Assembly (NCBI GenBank): GCA_008711295.1
Contig: VUYV01000599.1
Span: 226,320 to 290,319 of the forward strand
From: Anarhynchus alexandrinus
Lineage: Eukaryota > Chordata > Aves > Charadriiformes > Charadriidae
Direction: 5' to 3'
DNA: 64,000 bases
Shown: positions 12,232 through 24,922 of the stretch, one piece after another
Layout: each line of letters begins with the position of its first letter
Numbering within the stretch: position 1 is the first letter of the stretch
The notes under the pieces: generated by a model
Database searches by the model: none
What the model was told of the DNA's origin: nothing
The model's input: only the letters and a program-made list of their open reading frames with translations
Translations under genes and position numbers: made by a program

Positions 12232-14379
12232 GTGTTTGTGCAGATGGATTATCATCAATGTAATCAAGGTCAAAGCCGTCATGCACTCCCAGCCCTGGAA
12301 TGCTCCAGTGACAGAAAGCTGGCAATGTGATTTAAGATGGTCCCCTTTTTTTTTAGCAGACTTTTCTCACGTTTGTCATCTGTCACTGGTTCAAAATCTG
12401 TTCGGAACCTACGGCAATCAGCAGCATAACGAGCTGATAGACAAAAACAAAGCTCTGGGTAAATGGTGTGGTGGAGAACAATGGTGAGAGCAGATTCAGC
12501 TGATTTTTGGCAGAGGCAGAGATCTGATGCGGGACACCGGAAAGCTTTTCTAGTCGCAGCTTGCTCACAAAAGCCACAGGAGAGGGATACACCCAGATTG
12601 CAAGGAAACGCCGTCAGCAATTTGCCCGCTCTCCTCCCTGGGCTGAGCAGACCGTAAAACCCTCCTCGCTGCTGCCGAAGAGAGAGGCGTGGGGAGAGCC
12701 GCGTCTCAGCATCCCCGACCTGCAGAGTGATGGGCAAGGCTGGATGCCAAAGAGCAGCACGGACCAGGGAAGAGGTTTGCCGAGAAGACAACATGCCTTT
12801 GCAGTCAGGTGCCCAGCAGAAAAGCATCGTGAAACACCAAAAGAGGTGAAGTTGCTTGGGGTGTTGGCAGTTAAACCAGTGCCGATGACAAACTGGGGGT
12901 GATAAGGAAAATAACACAGGATGGCAACAGCCTACGCATGGCTGTCAAGCAAACTGTGGGGAGAGAGTGAAAATATATTCACCGGATTCCTACAAGGGCA
13001 AGGACACGTGTGGCAAAGGTTCTTAAGTGAGGAAATATTTGGTTTATGAAGAAAAGGGCAACCTACTGATCTTTATTATGTCACCAAGGGCTAAAAAGTC
13101 ATGGTGTAAACTCATGAAGAGTTCATTGAAACAGTTTATTGACGGTATCACTAACAGCATATAAATATTTAGTCTTCTGTTGGTCACTGGCCGACCCCTG
13201 TGCTTTGACTTGTGAGGTGGCGACTGCCAAGTATATACCAGCATCCTCCACCTGTGCATCCTCCATCCTTGTGCTCCTCCTGCATTTGCCTCAACTTCCC
13301 CAGTGCTCCCCATGGGCTGAGATCATCTTGTGTTTGTCACTGGGTAGGAGAGCCCGCAGCCAGATGTCGGGAACGGTGTGGCGTGAAGTAACTTGTTGCA
13401 CCACGATAATGCGTGAGCACGTCTGAGCTACAAGAGAAGAGGGACCTTTGGTACTCGTAACCAGAGGGATCTGGACAAATCGGTTCTGCTCTTCTGTGTC
13501 AACCAAAAGGAACAAAACGCCCCAAACGTGAGAACAGTAAGCACAGCTATGGTGGCACTTCAAAAGTTGTATCAGTTCCAGCTGCTTGTTAGTGGGCCAT
13601 GAGAGGAGCAAAGGGCGGTGAAACTGCAAAAAGGCCTTTCCCATGCAGAAGGGAAGACCTCTTTTCTAGCTTTGAGGAGCTAATCAGGGCACCGAGGAGT
13701 TGTTTGGTGAAGAGATACAATCAGGGCCATGCTGGAAGGCAGCCTGCTCTGGTTCAACCAAACCCACTCTTAAGAAATACCCACATCAAATTCTGCTCCC
13801 TGCTCTTGCTGCCTCATGTCCCAGGAGCTGCCTTGTCTCTGCTTGGCTCCCGGTCCTACTCCTCCTCCCAAGCCCTCCAGGCTTGGGCACCGAAATCCCA
13901 TACATCGTACAAAAGGCTCAATCCATTCTGGCTCCGTGCCCCTGGCCCCAACCCAGGACCAGTCATCTGGCAGAGTACCCTGGTAGACAACAGTGATTCA
14001 GCCTTATATAAAACAGGAAGAGGCAGAGGAAGTGAATGACAGAGCATCAGGCAAGAACCACAAACGTAAAGGTTCAGGAAAGCATCAAGATTGACTCTAA
14101 GTCCCAGGATGGGCACAAAAACCCTCTGTAAAGCTTCTCTTTCTTTAAGATGTGATGTTCTGCTAAATGACTCCTTAAAATGCAAGCAAGCAGGTGCTTG
14201 GACAACAGGCAAAATGGTGGAAAGCAACTGTCACCCTCTGCTTAGGAGAAAGGTGACAACCTAATGAGAAAGCAAGACACGAAGTGCTCCACTGGAGCTG
14301 AAGGCCCCTGGGCAGGTCGTCTCATTGGCAAAGGAGAGTTTGCACACCAAGGACTGGATGGGAGGTGCTGCTCTCCCAT
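12232..14379. other. Unique non-coding DNA
   Basis: No gene is supported. A 212-codon open frame on the minus strand (12279-12917) is the longest here that is not repeat-driven. It has no recognisable domain, is overlapped by shorter frames on both strands, and I regard it as chance. Confidence 0.4.
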
Positions 14380-14905
14380 CTGCAGCACTCTGGAAGAGGT
14401 CTGGAGAGAAGGATTGGGGGTCCTGAGGAACATCAAGTTGAAGATGAGTCAGCTGTGTGCCCTTGGAGAGACAAACTCTAACTGCACGGCGGTTGCAGCA
14501 GCAGCACAGCCACCAGGGCAAGGGAAATTATTTTTTGTCTCTTGTGTGGTCGCATCTGGAGTGGCGCAGACTGTGCTGGGCTGTCTTGTACAAACAAGAG
14601 ACTGGCAAACTAGAGAGGGCCTGGCAAGGAGCCACCAGGAGGGCTTTGGAGCACCTCATGTGAGGTTTGAGCAGCAGCTAGGAGCTGGGTTTGCTCAATA
14701 GGAAGAAGAGGTGAAGGAGTGGATCTAGTTACTGTCTTGTACCACCTAAGGGGGCTTTATGAAGAAGATGGGACCAGTCACCAAAGTGGCACAGCCAAGG
14801 GGCAAGAGTTGACAGACACAACTTACAAGAAATTCAACTAAGCATAAGAAAAAAACCCCCATATTGGGGTTGGTCAAACACTGTGACAGAGGCCAAGACA
14901 TTGAA
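14380..14905 (+). mobile_element. Old, diverged CR1 LINE fragment
   Basis: This follows the CR1 ORF2 region in order but with many changes. First comes a GGGGGTCCTG..AACATCAAGTTGAA..ATGAGTCAGC..TGTGCCCTTGG segment. It is followed by GTGCTGGGCT..TTGTACAA, AGGGC..GGAGCACCTCATG, GATCTAGTTACTGTCT and AAGAAGATGGGACCAG. The order and spacing match the CR1 reverse transcriptase C-terminal half. Stops and frameshifts break all frames, so it is a dead, old insertion from a different CR1 lineage than the 37.8 kb copy. There is no recognisable 3' tail. Boundaries are approximate by tens of bases. Confidence 0.75.
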
Positions 14906-17340
14906 CTTGGAGGAGAAAGGACAGTTAAAAAAGATATTTAAGAAGACCTGTGATGTGGCACTGATGCCCAGGCGGTAGGTAAAGCAAGATTGGTCTGGTC
15001 CTGCATGAGGATGCAGCCCATGGTGCTACACCTTCGGAATGACCAGCAGAGGCTCTAGGTTCTCCAAAGTTGGAGGGGGACAATTGTGGGCAACAGGAAG
15101 GGACAACAGTTTTGGTTAAAATCTCCATTTCAGGAGTGGGCAGATCTCACAGGTGATGGACATCAGTCATGCTTATTTGCACAGAAAAAATAGAGCTGGA
15201 AAGTGGAGTGAGCAAAAACCACCACCAAAACTTTCTCTTCAAAGTCACTGCTTGTTTCATAGGGATGCTCCTGAGATACAATCATTTGTATAGGAGGAGA
15301 CTCCAGGCAAAACACTAATATGAGGAGTGGACAAGCCCGTTTTCATAGCAGGCCACACTACAAGAGTTTTGAATATGGAAGTGCCTTCTGGCAATGCAGG
15401 AAGCTCAGTGTGTGGCAGCACACACTTAACAGGACTTTGCAGATCAGCAGGAACTTCCTGGAGCACACTTGACATTCCTCTAGGTCCCAGAAATGATTGT
15501 TAATACTGGCAGAAATCAAAGCCAGGTTTCACAGAAAATAATGTGCTCGTGAATTTGATTGCATGTGGGGTTTTTCCAGGGGACAGAAGTACTGGGTCAC
15601 GCCATAAGGCCATGGAAGCAATTGCATAATATCTTAGGGCACCTGGGTAATCCACCATGATCTTCTCAGATAATTTAATTGCAATTCTTCCTCAACTTTT
15701 GGAGTTCATCCATAGCCAAGCAGGGAGTTTTGTGCAGATGTTTAAAAGAGCATTAGAATAAAATGAGCAAGATGCTTGCGCTATTGTATTGCAAATTGAT
15801 TGAGCCTGGTCCTCAGCTGGTGTCCTCGCTATGCAGACCAACAGCAGGTCAAGAGCTGGTCTGTGATTACTTGTGACGTCTGTTGCAGATCCTGGTCCCC
15901 AAAATACAGTGGAATGGTCTTTACTGGTCTTTTCATTGTAAGAAGTGCCTGAGATTTTATCTCTTTTGAGATTTATAAAAAGAACTGACAGAACAAACCC
16001 TCCATTCTTCTTCCTGGGGTTTTATCGCTAAACTAGAGGGGTCTACAAAATTATAAGGATCGTTTAATCAAAAAAAATGAAAAGAAAGAGGCAAAGGATC
16101 AGTTTCCAACAGTAATATCTGCCCATCTAAACCAGGAGAAATTTAAAGATTAATGTATCTTAAGAGCAGATCACCTTGGTAGGCTGGCTACAGAGATGGG
16201 GAACCCAAAACCTATACAAAGGGATTAAACCGAATGCAGAGGAAAAAGCAGTTGAGTTAATTATTCGAAAACTGAAGTTCAAGTGGGAAAAAAGCACTTA
16301 ACTAGGAGAGGGCAGACTTTGGCCAGGGGGAGGTGCGTGAAAGGAGCAGCACCTCACACCATTAGTGCGTCTACCTCCAACAGTTCGAGATCCTTCTGCT
16401 CTTCCCCAAGACTGCAGATCCAAAATCAGCAACTCGTTTGGTTTTTCACTTACACAGGCCAAAATGTGAGAGCTTTTATTTTACAGAAACGCATGAGTCA
16501 GGTTCTGACTTTGCAAGAGCCACTGCCAGGCACCTTCTTAATCTGGTCTGCATTTGAAAAGAACCAATATGGGAGAGGATGAATTGAGATAAATGGTGCC
16601 ATTATTGGGTCGTTTATGCTGTTTATGCATGCGAACAATTCCGGAGGCTGGTGTCCAGGGGGACTGTCGGGGTGGAGGGTGCCTCCACCCTTTCCCCAGA
16701 CCACATGCGGTATAGACATCAAGAGAAGAGGGAAGGCTGGTGAGAAAGGCAGAGCTGAGCAAACCTGCTTCACGTGCAAATGCCAGCAGCTACGGGGAAA
16801 ACGTCGGCCAAATTTTTGGCTGGGGCAAATCCAATGAAGCCAATCCACTGGCTCATGCTGGCACTGGATTTGCAAAAGAGAATAGCTGGCTAATAGCCGA
16901 GTGGCTTTGCTCGCGCTTTCAAAGACCCATCAGATGAAAATGGGAGTTGAGGACAGAGTTCACCAGGTCGGAAGCACTTTTTCCCCAGGTTTGGATTAGC
17001 CCTGCCTCCAAACTGTGCCGAAAATCGGACTTCTTGGCCACCACACCCACAGGCAGATACGGTCCTGTCCCCTGTGAGCCACCGACTTGCCAACACGAGG
17101 CAGGGCAAAACCCCAGCAGACCTCTCCGCCTCGTCCTGCAACATGCAGGTCTTCCATGTGTTCTTCCTCCCGTAAACGAGTTTTCTCATATCCTTCGCCC
17201 CCTCCTCCCCCAGGGAAAGGGAAGTGGGGAAGGGTTTATTTATTTAGACTGCTTTACTGCCTGATCAGAATTACCCGTCTGAGAGGGGGATTTGAATGGC
17301 ACCTTATCTGGGGTCTTTCTCCTTCTCTTTAATGCTTGAA
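14906..17340. other. Unique non-coding DNA with an element-like block
   Basis: No gene is recognised. About 15540-15900 looks like a non-coding element: it has AATTTAATTGCAATTC, GAATAAAATGAGC and TTGCAAATTGATTGAG words and no repeat. About 17225-17330 carries TTATCT GATA-type words. Confidence 0.3.
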
Positions 17341-18870
17341 ATAGAAGTTTGCTGAGGGTTTTTTTTTTGTTTTGTTTTTTTTTTTTTTTAATTACAATGG
17401 AGAGAGAAAAGGATTGAACAGTAAAGTTAAAATAAAATTAAAAAAAAACTTTAAAAGTACAATGCGAATGAAAAATGATGGTTTTACTCTTTGCCTTAAA
17501 GTAAAATAGCTTTTATCTTTTTTCCCCCCTTACAACAGCCTCCTCTACCTAGATAATGCATTTGGTTAGATTTATTTGCTCAGCCCAGAAAACTTGACAC
17601 TAAGGGGATTATTTAGTTTTAGATTCGCTGTAGTCCATAGTAATAGCCAACAGGGAAAGGAATGAAGCAGCGATATTAGCAGGAAGATGGGAGGGGAGGG
17701 TGGACGGGGGAGGGGGTGGCAGGGACTGCAGCTAAGCAAAACTGCTTGCAGAAGCACCATTAAGAAGATTTAGACATTGCTTTTCTTATCATCAGCACTC
17801 CTGGAAGAAATAAAAAAAAAAAAAAGAGAGAGAGAGAAAGGAGAAAGGAAAAGGGACAGGCCCTGACTTGCTGTGCATGCGTTTCCATCAAGGTTCAATA
17901 GAAAAATAAAACCAGTCCAGGGTCCATCTGCAGCAATTCTGCCGACCTCTCCAAGTTACCCCATCACGGTCCAAAGGAGACATTTGTTCCAGGTGTTAGG
18001 AGGTGGAAGGAGCAAGTCCAAAGAGGAGAAAACACACAGTTTCCCCGCACAGACTTGGGCAATTTTATACATATCCATGAGAGCACATTTATTTTTCTGT
18101 AAAACGCCTGAATTTTCTTTGTGTGCTACTGAGAAGTAGAATGCGCGCGGCATAACAGGAGGGAGAGGTTTGTGCAAGCTAGATGCCAAACTTTGAGAGG
18201 CAGAGCAGTTGGCAACCCAGCTTTTGGAAACTGTGTCCCAGATCCACCGGCTGCTGACTCCACGGAAGAACATGGCGATTGCAAGGAGCATCGACTCAGG
18301 GACAGGCGTAAGAAGACTCTGGGAACTTTGTTGATCAGTGGAAGGAAACGTGTAGGAAATCGCAAGCGCTAGACGTGCTTTCCAAGAGTCTGGAGCAGGC
18401 CACCAAGCAGCAGTCGTCCCTTCAGAGTGCAGGCCCCTCCTGACCAGTATTTGCTGGTGCCATTCCCACAATGCAGCTCACATCCAGTCAGGGAGGGAGG
18501 GACATCCAATGGGTGGCCTTGCCAATGAACATGGGGTCAAACTGCTTTTCTCCATTCCCACCATGACTGGTTATTACATCCTCTAAGCCTGTTAGAGGCA
18601 TACACACATCAGGAGAGCAGACATTAAATAGAAAGGTTATTCATTGAACACAATGAATGAGCAGATGCTCAACCATCAGGTCTACTGATGAGGACACCAT
18701 GAGCAGGTCTGAGGGCTTCCTTGTGTGAACACAACATGTCCTGGAGAAGGGATGGGAATGGCTGACAACCCAGGTGATGGGGTGACCCAGTCACTCAGCC
18801 TCCTTCTCCTCCCTACTCCCGCTGGAAGGAGGCGCAAGCACTCCTGCTGCCACCCTCTGAGCTCTGCCAC
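17341..18870. other. AT-rich non-coding DNA and GA-rich simple tract
   Basis: T-rich runs occur at 17359-17390, and a poly-A plus (GA)n-type purine tract at 17812-17858. The AT-rich 17390-17600 section has TTAAAGTAAAATAGC and TAATGCATTTGG words. The rest is unremarkable, with no supported gene. Confidence 0.4.
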
Positions 18871-21800
18871 CCTGGTGTGTTCCCTTGCACTGTTGTGGAA
18901 AACTTTACCGCCAAAAGACCCGAGTCAGCAGATCTCAGCTGCTAAAGCATCTGCAGGAAGGGAACACAGATGCTATTTTAGAAGTTATAATGCTCTGAAT
19001 TTTAAACAAAACATCCAGTGCTGTGGGAGAGACATAAACCTTCACGCTTCAGGGCACAAAAATCTTCCTGTTACTGGGGATTAGGAGGAAAGTGTCCTTG
19101 GAGGCAGGTATTGTGGAGCTGCCAATGAGGAGACTTCTTGCCCTTTACTCTGTGCAAGCTGGATAGAAAACGTGAATTCTGTTTCATGAGGAATTCTGTG
19201 GCTTTGGTCTTTATTCCACATTGCTGTGAAACAGAGACCTTGCAAATTCTTCACCAGAAGAGAACCTACATGTTGCAGAAAATGCACACATAAGAAGGAA
19301 GAGGCAACCATGCAGGAGAGAGGAAATTCAGATTCAATTGACTAATCCACGCCACACAGAAGAAACTGCCGTGTTCCAAGTGATCACTTTAATCAGTGGG
19401 TGACAGATAAGCTAAATTAACTCTAGATGCAAGAGTTAACTCAAGAGACGGCTTCACCAGCTATACATCACTTTGGCAAGTAGGTTATTTGATAGTCAGC
19501 TTGTGTCTCTTCACTTTTACTTGATTTCCAAAGGAAGCATGTGAAGCAGGGAGAAGACAACTGGGGAGTAGAGTGGGAAGATATTTTGGGACCTGTGGTC
19601 ACTGTGGAAGGGATGGATGGGTTTAACCACAAAGGAAGACACAATTCATAAATTCTTCCACGTGGGAAATAACTCCCTCCCGTGTTGACAATGGTCATAA
19701 GAACTTAACAGCTCTTGGGTCAAAACGAATGGAACATCTCCTTCCTTGAATTTCCAAATATTCCTGCTCTTCCACCCATCACCCTCATCCTTCCTTGGCC
19801 CTTCTATGTGTATAGAAAATGCTGTACCCCCAAAGCAGGTTCTTGACCAGGTAAGGAAAGAAAATCTGCTCCAATTTGTTGGCATCTTCTGTTCTTTGCA
19901 ATTCACCTTGACCTGGTGACACCAGCCTTATCTTGGAGAAGAGGCATTTCAGACCTGGCTTGATGAAGTCCTGTGCCTCTCTAGTGTTCACAGAAAGAGA
20001 GGGGAAAGCAGGAGAATGACCCAAGTGCCCAGAGGCTCCTTGTGACGAGCACAGGCTAAGCCTTAAGGAGTGAGAGTAGTCCTGGTCCACTGGTATTCCT
20101 CTCTCTGTGCAAGGAGGATGAGCATCAGCATTGTCTTAGAAAATGCCTGCATCGCTTCTTTTTTTTTTCCTAGAAGCATCATTTCCATCTTGCCTGGCTT
20201 GAGCTTCAGCCAGCTGTTTTTTGTCCAGGAGCTTATCTCTCGCAGGCATAGTGACATTGTGTGACAGTGCCTGTTGTGTCTTCTGAGAAGATGTAAAGCT
20301 GGGGGCCAGCAGCTGACCCGTAACACAAGAGCCCCTGATCTTTGTTATCTCCTCCCTGCGCTGAGTTCTATGCCTATGCTACAAGATTAGCTGTTCTCCC
20401 ATAACATGCTATTGTGTGTGTGTGGATTGGGTTATTTCTTTTTTTTTTTTCTAGAGCGGCTGTTTTCATTTCCCAGCTAATGTTGCTCTTTGTTTCAAGT
20501 GTCTTCGCTCTGTTTCTCAGCACAGCTGTCTTCTGTACAGCCAGCCTTCAGAAAAAAAACCACATCTCCGAGCGGATTATGTATTCAGCTACTTTTCACC
20601 ATGACTAAAGTCTTCTGCATCTGCAACATGAACTTTTCTCACTTGCCATCAAGAACTGCACCTGTTCACCATACGTGGTGGCAAACTTATCTTCTGCCAT
20701 AGAGGAGCATGTATAAAACCACGAAGACCTCATGGTCCCAGTCAATCAGAGCCATCATCCACCTTGTCTAGTCTTTTGACTGCAGCACTGGGATGCGTTA
20801 GGGATCCGATGGATCCCGTTGCAACAGATCCCAGAGTGGATGTGCAAGAACACCTTTAATTTAGTAAGGTTCTTGAGCTGCAATATGAAAGTCCTGCTGA
20901 ATAGATAGAAAAAATGCATGTCCTTGTGGTCACCAAGAGTAGAAAATGTTGGGGAATAAAACCTGGGTCTGGGCTAAGGATACATACACCATGACAGCCA
21001 GCTGGGCCTGGCACGTGATCGGGATGTCATGGTGGTTTGGAGTGGGCCACTGTAGCTCCAGCCATCATCCCAGCTCAGATGACAAGGACAGACCTGGACC
21101 ATAGCGAAAGGATGGGGCATCCTGCTGAAAAGTGAGAAATACCAGGGGGAAAACCCCCCAAATCTGTCCCAATCCACAGCCTACTCAAACTGTTTGGCGC
21201 ACCTTCTTCTGCCATGCTGTAGGCATATACTTTTGTCTTCAGGCTAAGTGGGACCCTTGTCAAGACTATCTCTCTAGTCTCCAAGCATGGGATGAAGAGA
21301 CCTTGCGCAGGCTGGGAGGTGAACACCCACCTATGGAAAGCTGGTTGTCTCTTCAAAATGAGGACCATCTTCACAGAACATAGACCCACACCTGAGTTTT
21401 CTGATACTGTTTTAGTTCCAACTCAATGGCTGACCTGGCTGTAGAGTTCAGCCTGGTGTTTCCTACCCCTGTTGTCCGTGTTAGAGGCAGGAGTGTTTTG
21501 GATGGAGTATCTCCAAGTGGGCTCACAATTCCTTTACTCCTTGGGCTCTCTCTGTGTAAGCTGGGCTGGGCTTATTAGTTTCATAGGTTTGGTTTTTTTT
21601 TTGTGTCAGGGCAGAGCTTGTTGTGAGGGCCATATCAGAGCTCACGTTGGTGTTTCACTGACTTATTTCCTCTTAGCTACAGAACTGCAGCTGGTAGAAA
21701 ATTAATTTTGCAGCATATATTTACAAGTTAATTGCAGTTTCACTGGAAGGTGGGAAACCTGCATTTGATAAATAAGAGAAGGAGGCACCAAGAACGTGTT

Positions 21801-23754
21801 TTCCCTGCCTGGCCTCAGCTCTGGGGTTCTTGTCTCACCATGGTTATCCCTGTCTGCTACAAGGCGGGTCAGGGTCTGGTGGTGCTGAGCAAGCAGACAG
21901 TGAGAGTCACTGCCTCTGAAAGCGTGCGGTCTTCAGCTCTCTCGGTGAGGATGGAGCAGATTCTCTTGCTCCTACATTATTCCAGTTCTGATTTTTATTT
22001 TGGAGGCATTCTCGCTAAATTTCATAGGCAGATGTTTCAGCCAGGCTTGGAGCATCCTCGGTACCAAGAGAGGAAATCCTCAGCTGGTCTGCTTTTCCTC
22101 TGAGAAATGCCTTTTCTTCAAAGGTAGCTGCTTGCTGTTTCACAATTACCTGCTGCTTTTTTTTTTTTCTTAGTGAGTTGCTTCAGTTATGTTTTTCTTG
22201 ATGGGCTTCAACGTGATGGCTTTCAGGTGCAATGAGGAATGAATGAGTTGAAAGCAGAAGATGTCAAGCAATGGGTAAATGACGAGGGGAAGGAATTTAA
22301 TACTCAGAATCACAGGAAATGAAAACCAGCTCCATTCATCTGCAAACAACAAATAACTTGCACTCCAGCAAGCAGTTTGTCTTGTATTCCGGTTCATACC
22401 TGCAGCAGGGGCAAGAAGGGAAAGTACTAAACCCCATTATCCTCAGAGTAAGAGATCAGAGGAAGGCAGAAATTAGACAATTTCCATATAGACGAAGCAG
22501 CAGAACACAATTTTGGCATGTTTCAACCATCTGCAAGAGACTTCAGAGCTCTGAAAAATGCTGTGAAAGCTGTCGGCTGGGCTATAAAATGCAGAATCTA
22601 GTTAGCCAAGAAAGGTTGTGAACAAAGCAATGGGGGAAAGCATCAAAGGAGGAAGAAACACCCTTTGCTGAACAGGCACTGCTGTCAAATGCTGCAAGCT
22701 GCCAGCATGCCGGGAGTGAAGGAGCTCTGTTGAGGGTGCAGGCTCCAGCCCAGATGTATAGCAGAACCTGTCCCCAGGCTTTGGTGGCGTTCAAGGCCAT
22801 GTCACCAGCAGAACCTGGCTGCAGGCCCTTGACTTTACTCAGATAATCTGAGCTGATTTAATCTGTGCAGGCTGTGCCCAGTTGCTGACCAGAGCATCCT
22901 TTCCCAGGCTTTGTTTTACATCTGTCTTGGCTTTTTGAGTACGTGTTTAACCTTACACACACGTAATCTTCCTGAGTTTGGGAAGGCTATGAACATATGG
23001 AGCTGAGCATCCACCACCCATCTAAAACCATTGTCTGGTTGGATCAGGACTGTCTTCCATGGTGTACACAGCATGTTTCTGAGCTGCACTCTGGCAATTT
23101 GGAAACAACAAGAAGAGAAGTGCCACAAGAATCATACTGATTTTTAGATATTCTTTTGCACAAATATCTGTTTTATTTATGTATTTGTGAAAAACATAAG
23201 TACATGGAGGAGTACAAATATACATTCCAGCTTTTAATCTGTGCTGTCATGGACTGTATGTGGTTTGACTGGACAAATACTCTTTCCAAAACACCGGAGT
23301 TACTCACATGAATAGGACCACCTGTGCCTCTGAATGGTTGCCACATTGGGCCAACCACACTCAACATAGTGATTGGCATTAAATGGTATTCCACTCACCA
23401 TGTAAAACTGGAAGGTGGAGAGGAAAGACTGTCTTAAGGATGCTGCTCTAGGGATGAAGAGGTATGAGCTCGCTGCCAGCGTTTCCACCTTCATATGGTG
23501 CCAAGAGCTCCTTTGGACTAGTCTGCCTGGTGCCCTAAGTATTGTACTGAGGGGACACAGACATGGCAGAGTAGAAGACAGTCAGTGTTGGTCAGCACGA
23601 GGGACAGCATCTCTGCAGCCTTAGGGCTACAAGCGTAAACAAGAGGAGCAGACCAGAAGTCCACCTACTCTACCCTTCTGTACAAGATGTTTTAAAAGGG
23701 ATTTTTCCTCCACAACTTTGAACTTACGTGCCTTCAGCACAAACAAGGTGCAGC
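18871..23754. other. Unique non-coding DNA
   Basis: I see no gene, RNA or clear repeat. T-runs occur near 20160, 20440, 21590 and 22160. Several pyrimidine-AG sites resemble splice acceptors but lead into no recognisable coding. Open frames of up to about 120 codons have no domain. Confidence 0.4.
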
Positions 23755-23950
23755 TGAGCTCTGTGGTGAAGAACCTCCTACTTTGTCTCCTGTGTGCCGC
23801 CTGCTAGATTCCTTCAATGCCCTCCTGAAGCCTTGTACTGGAAGAGGCAGTCTGTCCGAGCCGTGTCTGATTTTATAGACTTGAGTTGTACCTCCTTCAG
23901 TCACCCCCTTCCAGCCTGAAAACTGCCCAGATGTGTGGACGTACTACCAG
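23755..23950 (-). mobile_element. Fossil CR1-type LINE fragment (antisense)
   Basis: The plus strand carries the reverse complement of an ancient CR1 ORF2 segment known across amniotes. It runs CCTTGTACTGGAAGA...GTCTGATTTTATAGACTT..., then a CCTCCTTCAGTCACCCCCTT-like block and CCAGCCTGAAAACTGCCC. This matches the minus-strand protein stretch in which CR1 has EERRLRGDMI-type residues. Divergence is high and no tail is recognisable, so this insertion is old. The upstream limit near 23755 is uncertain. Confidence 0.68.
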
Positions 23951-24044
23951 AAGAGCTGAGGAAAAAAAACTAAACCACAACTGGTGGTAAAGAAGGATCA
24001 GTAGATAATTTTTCAAACCTATTTTTAATGATAAGGAGGAGACC

Positions 24045-24180
24045 AGCCGCTGCCATATTCTCCATCCGTTACCTTGGGCAACCCATTTGAACCTGCTGTA
24101 CCCCAGCTCCTCCTATGTGAAGTAGGGTAATAACTCTGCTCTCATCTCGGCTATTTAGTGCCTCGGGGCACAATAGTCTT
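24045..24180 (+). mobile_element. MIR-like SINE relic
   Basis: It carries the MIR core signature in order: TACCTTGGGCAACCCATTTGAACCT, then CCCCAGCTCCTCCTATGTGAAGTAGGGTAATAAC, here broken by substitutions. These correspond to the MIR words ACCTTGGGCAAGTCACTTAACCT and CAGTTTCCTCATCTGTAAAATGGGGATAATA. MIR is a tRNA-derived SINE found across amniotes and present at low copy in birds. The tRNA-like head is not clear, so only the core is claimed. Confidence 0.72.
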
Positions 24181-24388
24181 TTGCTATTTCTATGCTGAGT
24201 ACCTTCTGCCACAATTATTGTCATGTAGACAACAGAGTAAGACAGAGCTGGGATCTGTGGGCATTTCGGTGTTTTCCCTTGGGGGGGTCGTGCCTTTTGA
24301 GCATGCCTCTTAATCCACCTGAGTCAGGTAAGGGCTCTCTGCCATGCAAGATAGTACTTCCTAAAATTGCCTTAGCAATGGTAAAGTT

Positions 24389-24425
24389 AAAAAAAAAAAA
24401 AAGGAAAAAAGAAAAAAGAAAAAAA
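24389..24425. repeat. A/G-rich simple tract
   Basis: A run of about 13 A is followed by GGAAAAAAGAAAAAAGAAAAAA. It is a short purine microsatellite. Confidence 0.9.
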
Positions 24426-24449
24426 TCTGTAACAAAACCCCTTTGACAT

Positions 24450-24790
24450 TTTGCAGCACTGGTATTAATATTCCCAGCTATTGTTCCAGATCTGCCAATA
24501 ATGGAAATTTTAAAGGCGAAAGGGGTGGGCAGCGGGGGCAGAGAAATCAAAGCAGACCATTAGGCTGAATGGTTATCTAGGCAGTTTGCTCTAGGCAAAC
24601 AGTTAATCCAGACCTGGGAGAGAGCACTGGTAGTTAAAGCCCTTTAATGGCCTAAGTCCTATGATAATTAGTCCTGCCCTGGAGGTAGCTAAGTGAGCCA
24701 CTCCAGCCTGAAATGGAGCTCATCCACTGCTGAGGCCATAATCCTCTGTGCACAATGAAAGCTGAACTAATTCACTGAGTAAACACTTTC
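24450..24790. promoter_or_regulatory. Candidate non-coding regulatory element
   Basis: Repeat-free AT-rich block with clustered homeodomain-type words: TTAATCC at 24603-24609, CTTTAATGG near 24642, and GATAATTAG at 24663-24671. It also has an inverted repeat GTTTGC/GCAAAC (24584-24589 and 24595-24600) with a 5-nt spacer. The composition resembles conserved non-coding elements near developmental genes. Function and conservation are inferred, not shown. Confidence 0.35.
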
Positions 24791-24866
24791 TCAGTTACTT
24801 ACACGCTGTCTTCTTTCAGCCTGACACCAAATAGATTCACTTCCAAGAGCTGGAAAGAAAATCAAC

Positions 24867-24897
<31 letters not shown>

Positions 24898-24922
24898 TTT
24901 CTTTTTCTTTTTTTTTTTTTTT
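24867..24922. repeat. (TTTTTC)n microsatellite
   Basis: T-rich hexanucleotide array with about five regular TTTTTC units flanked by pure T runs. It is the pyrimidine-strand counterpart of the AAAAAG array at 12.0 kb. Confidence 0.95.

Noticed and set aside
11584..12263. Lys/Arg/Glu-rich and Phe/Ser-rich open frames
   Set aside because: They are translations of the polypurine tract on the two strands.
12279..12917. 212-codon minus-strand open frame
   Set aside because: No domain; overlapped by frames on both strands; amino-acid make-up looks random.
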